Origin: Gemmatimonadota bacterium
Lineage (GTDB): Bacteria > Gemmatimonadota > Gemmatimonadetes > Longimicrobiales > RSA9
Assembly (NCBI GenBank): GCA_012027055.1
Contig: VEPF01000044.1
Location: 1 to 20,955, forward strand
Direction of reading: 5' to 3'
DNA length: 20,955 nucleotides
Below are positions 19,686 through 20,955 of this stretch, piece after piece. The notes under the pieces are model-generated. The model was not told where the DNA came from. It ran no database searches and saw only the letters and a program-made list of their open reading frames with translations. The stretch's first letter is position 1. Every line of letters starts with the position of its first letter. Position numbers and translations under genes: made by a program.

Positions 19686-20955
19686 CGGGCAGGTGGGGTC
19701 CGTTGCTGTACGGCGGCCTCTTCGTGATCGCGCTGCCGCTGGCGCTGGTGGCGTGGGCGAAGGCCGTGCCCGGGCTGGCTGCGTTGCCCGCGATCCGCAG
19801 CTGGCCGGGGGGAGCGGCGCTCGCGGTCATAGGCGTGTTGCTCTGGCTGGCCGGCGTGCTGGCGCTGGCGCGGCGGGGAGGTGGATTGCCGATGAACGCC
19901 TACCCGCCGCCGCGCTACGTCAGCACCGGCGTGTACGGCTGGGTGCGGCACCCGATCTACTGGGGATTCCTGCTGGCAACGGCGGGCGTGGTGCTGATGG
20001 CCGGCTCCCGCGCCGGCCTGTGGCTGGTGCTGCAGGCGGTGGCGCTCGCCACCGGTGCCCTGGTGCTCGGATACGAGGGCCCTGGGCTGCGGTCCCGGTT
20101 CGGCGCGCAGCTGCCGGCGCCGCGTCTGTCGCTGCCCCCTTCCGGCCCGGCGGTGCCCAACCCCTGGGACCGGCTCTCGGTGTACCTGCTGGTGCTGCTC
20201 CCCTGGCTGCTGGCCTGGTCTGCGGTGCAGGTGCTGGGCGTGCCGGCCGACGCGGTCTCGTCGGAACTGGCGCTCGATCGGCGCGTGCCGGTGCTCGAGT
20301 GGACCTGGCTGGTGTACGCCAGCGCGTACCTGGTAGTGCCGCTGATCCCGTTGCTCCTGGCCAGCCGGGAAGAGCTGCGCCGATTCACGATCACGGGACT
20401 GGTCAGTACCGCGGTGGTCCTGCTGTGCTGGCTATGTCTGCCGCTGGCGTACCTGCCGCGGCCGTTCACCCCGACCAGCTTCGCCGGTCAGCTGCTGCTG
20501 CTGGACCGGCGGTGGTGCACGGGAATGGCGGCGTTCCCTTCCTTTCACGTGCTGTGGGCACTGATCGCCGCGGACGCGCTCGCGCGCCTCTGGCCGCGGG
20601 CCCGCTGGTGGTGCTGGGGGTGGGCAGCGGCCGTGACGGTGAGCTGCCACACGACGGGCATGCACGGCACCCTGGACCTGCTTGCGGCGCTCGGGCTGTA
20701 TCCGCTGGTGCGCGACTACCGCGCGAGCTGGGAGCGCCTGCGCGGCGCGACCGAGCGGGTGGCGAACGGCTGGCGCGAGTGGCGGTTCGGACCGGTGCGG
20801 GAGATCAACCACGGTCTCTGGGGAGGGCTTGCCGGGGCGGCCGGGCTCGCCGCGATGCGGCTGCTGGGGGCGGACCAGCCCCGCCTGGCGGCGCTGGGGA
20901 GCGGCGTGGGCGGCCTGGTGGGCGCGGGCATATGGGCCCAAGTGCTGGAAAGCTC
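19601..20955 (+). CDS. Partial membrane fusion protein: isoprenylcysteine methyltransferase-like + PAP2-like
   Basis: The frame is open from ATG 19601 to the window end (451 codons, 3' end missing). After a 27-residue polar N-terminus there are hydrophobic helices (about 34-57 and 70-90). An ICMT/NnrU-type methyltransferase core follows: PPPRYVSTGVYGWVRHPIYWG (quoted in part: YGWVRHPIYWG, 112-122), with a later YEGPGLRSRFG (158-168) standing for the EExxLxxxFG motif. More helices precede a PAP2-type phosphatase segment with AAFPSFHV (His316) and SCHTTGMHGTLD (His355, Asp359); the usual SR is SC here. After a soluble stretch, REINHGLWGGLAG (400-412) opens another glycine-rich hydrophobic region that is cut off and might be a third domain. 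The overlap with the previous gene implies coupling. Substrate is unknown; a membrane lipid or isoprenoid phosphate is a reasonable guess only. Confidence 0.75.
   Translation, partial: MAQSGTTVERPGPAGDGLGAPRAGAISLTGRWGPLLYGGLFVIALPLALVAWAKAVPGLAALPAIRSWPGGAALAVIGVLLWLAGVLALARRGGGLPMNAYPPPRYVSTGVYGWVRHPIYWGFLLATAGVVLMAGSRAGLWLVLQAVALATGALVLGYEGPGLRSRFGAQLPAPRLSLPPSGPAVPNPWDRLSVYLLVLLPWLLAWSAVQVLGVPADAVSSELALDRRVPVLEWTWLVYASAYLVVPLIPLLLASREELRRFTITGLVSTAVVLLCWLCLPLAYLPRPFTPTSFAGQLLLLDRRWCTGMAAFPSFHVLWALIAADALARLWPRARWWCWGWAAAVTVSCHTTGMHGTLDLLAALGLYPLVRDYRASWERLRGATERVANGWREWRFGPVREINHGLWGGLAGAAGLAAMRLLGADQPRLAALGSGVGGLVGAGIWAQVLES

Noticed and set aside
20543..20551. TTTCACGTG as a third parS site
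   Set aside because: Only one half of the palindrome matches; the right half (CTGTGG) does not continue as GAAAC. It lies inside the PAP2-like coding sequence and its codons explain it.
1..20955. CRISPR arrays, insertion sequences, prophage or tRNA/rRNA genes
   Set aside because: No regularly spaced direct repeats, transposase or integrase motifs, terminal inverted repeats or tRNA-like cloverleaf were recognised by eye. Gene content is dominated by core functions.

Overview
The window is GC-rich bacterial chromosome centred on a replication origin. The gene style suggests a diderm, most likely a member of Gemmatimonadota or a close relative. The evidence is a YidC with a large periplasmic domain, a lipoprotein, a secreted protein with a carboxypeptidase-regulatory-like domain of the kind common in that phylum, and very high GC outside the origin. 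This placement is an inference from sequence style, not from a database search.

Layout from left to right. (1) 47-3073, minus strand: a tight segregation and cell-shape operon read parA > parB > M23/LytM-like membrane protein > bactofilin. The last two junctions are 4-base ATGA overlaps. Two parS sites in inverted orientation lie just upstream of parA (3148-3209). (2) 3266-4221: a small lipoprotein gene (minus) and a divergent acylphosphatase gene (plus). (3) 4325-6773, minus strand: the classic origin-proximal operon rpmH > rnpA > yidD > yidC, with a recognisable promoter in front of rpmH. (4) 6774-10439, plus strand: dnaA, an origin-like dnaA-dnaN spacer, dnaN and a flavin-reductase-domain gene. 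The spacer has DnaA boxes, a DnaA-trio-like tract and an AT-rich segment. The dnaA upstream region carries a perfect DnaA box and a long hairpin. (5) 10440-15503, minus strand: gcvP, then a 436-base non-coding stretch, rho and pyrE. (6) 15578-20955, plus strand: a secreted carboxypeptidase-regulatory-like protein, an ornithine-cyclodeaminase-family protein, DNA polymerase IV with a clamp-binding motif, an unrecognised Trp-rich protein, and a membrane protein cut by the window end. That last protein joins an isoprenylcysteine-methyltransferase-like domain to a PAP2-like phosphatase domain.

Most of the window is housekeeping and fits together as replication initiation (dnaA, oriC, dnaN), origin segregation (parABS), membrane-protein and ribosome assembly (rpmH, rnpA, yidD, yidC) and transcription termination (rho). 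The more unusual parts are: the ParAB operon extended by a LytM protein that has lost two of its three zinc ligands plus a bactofilin containing an 11-G tract; the two parS sites forming the arms of a 22-bp inverted repeat; the structured dnaA promoter region; and the coupled Trp-rich protein / methyltransferase-PAP2 fusion pair at the right end.
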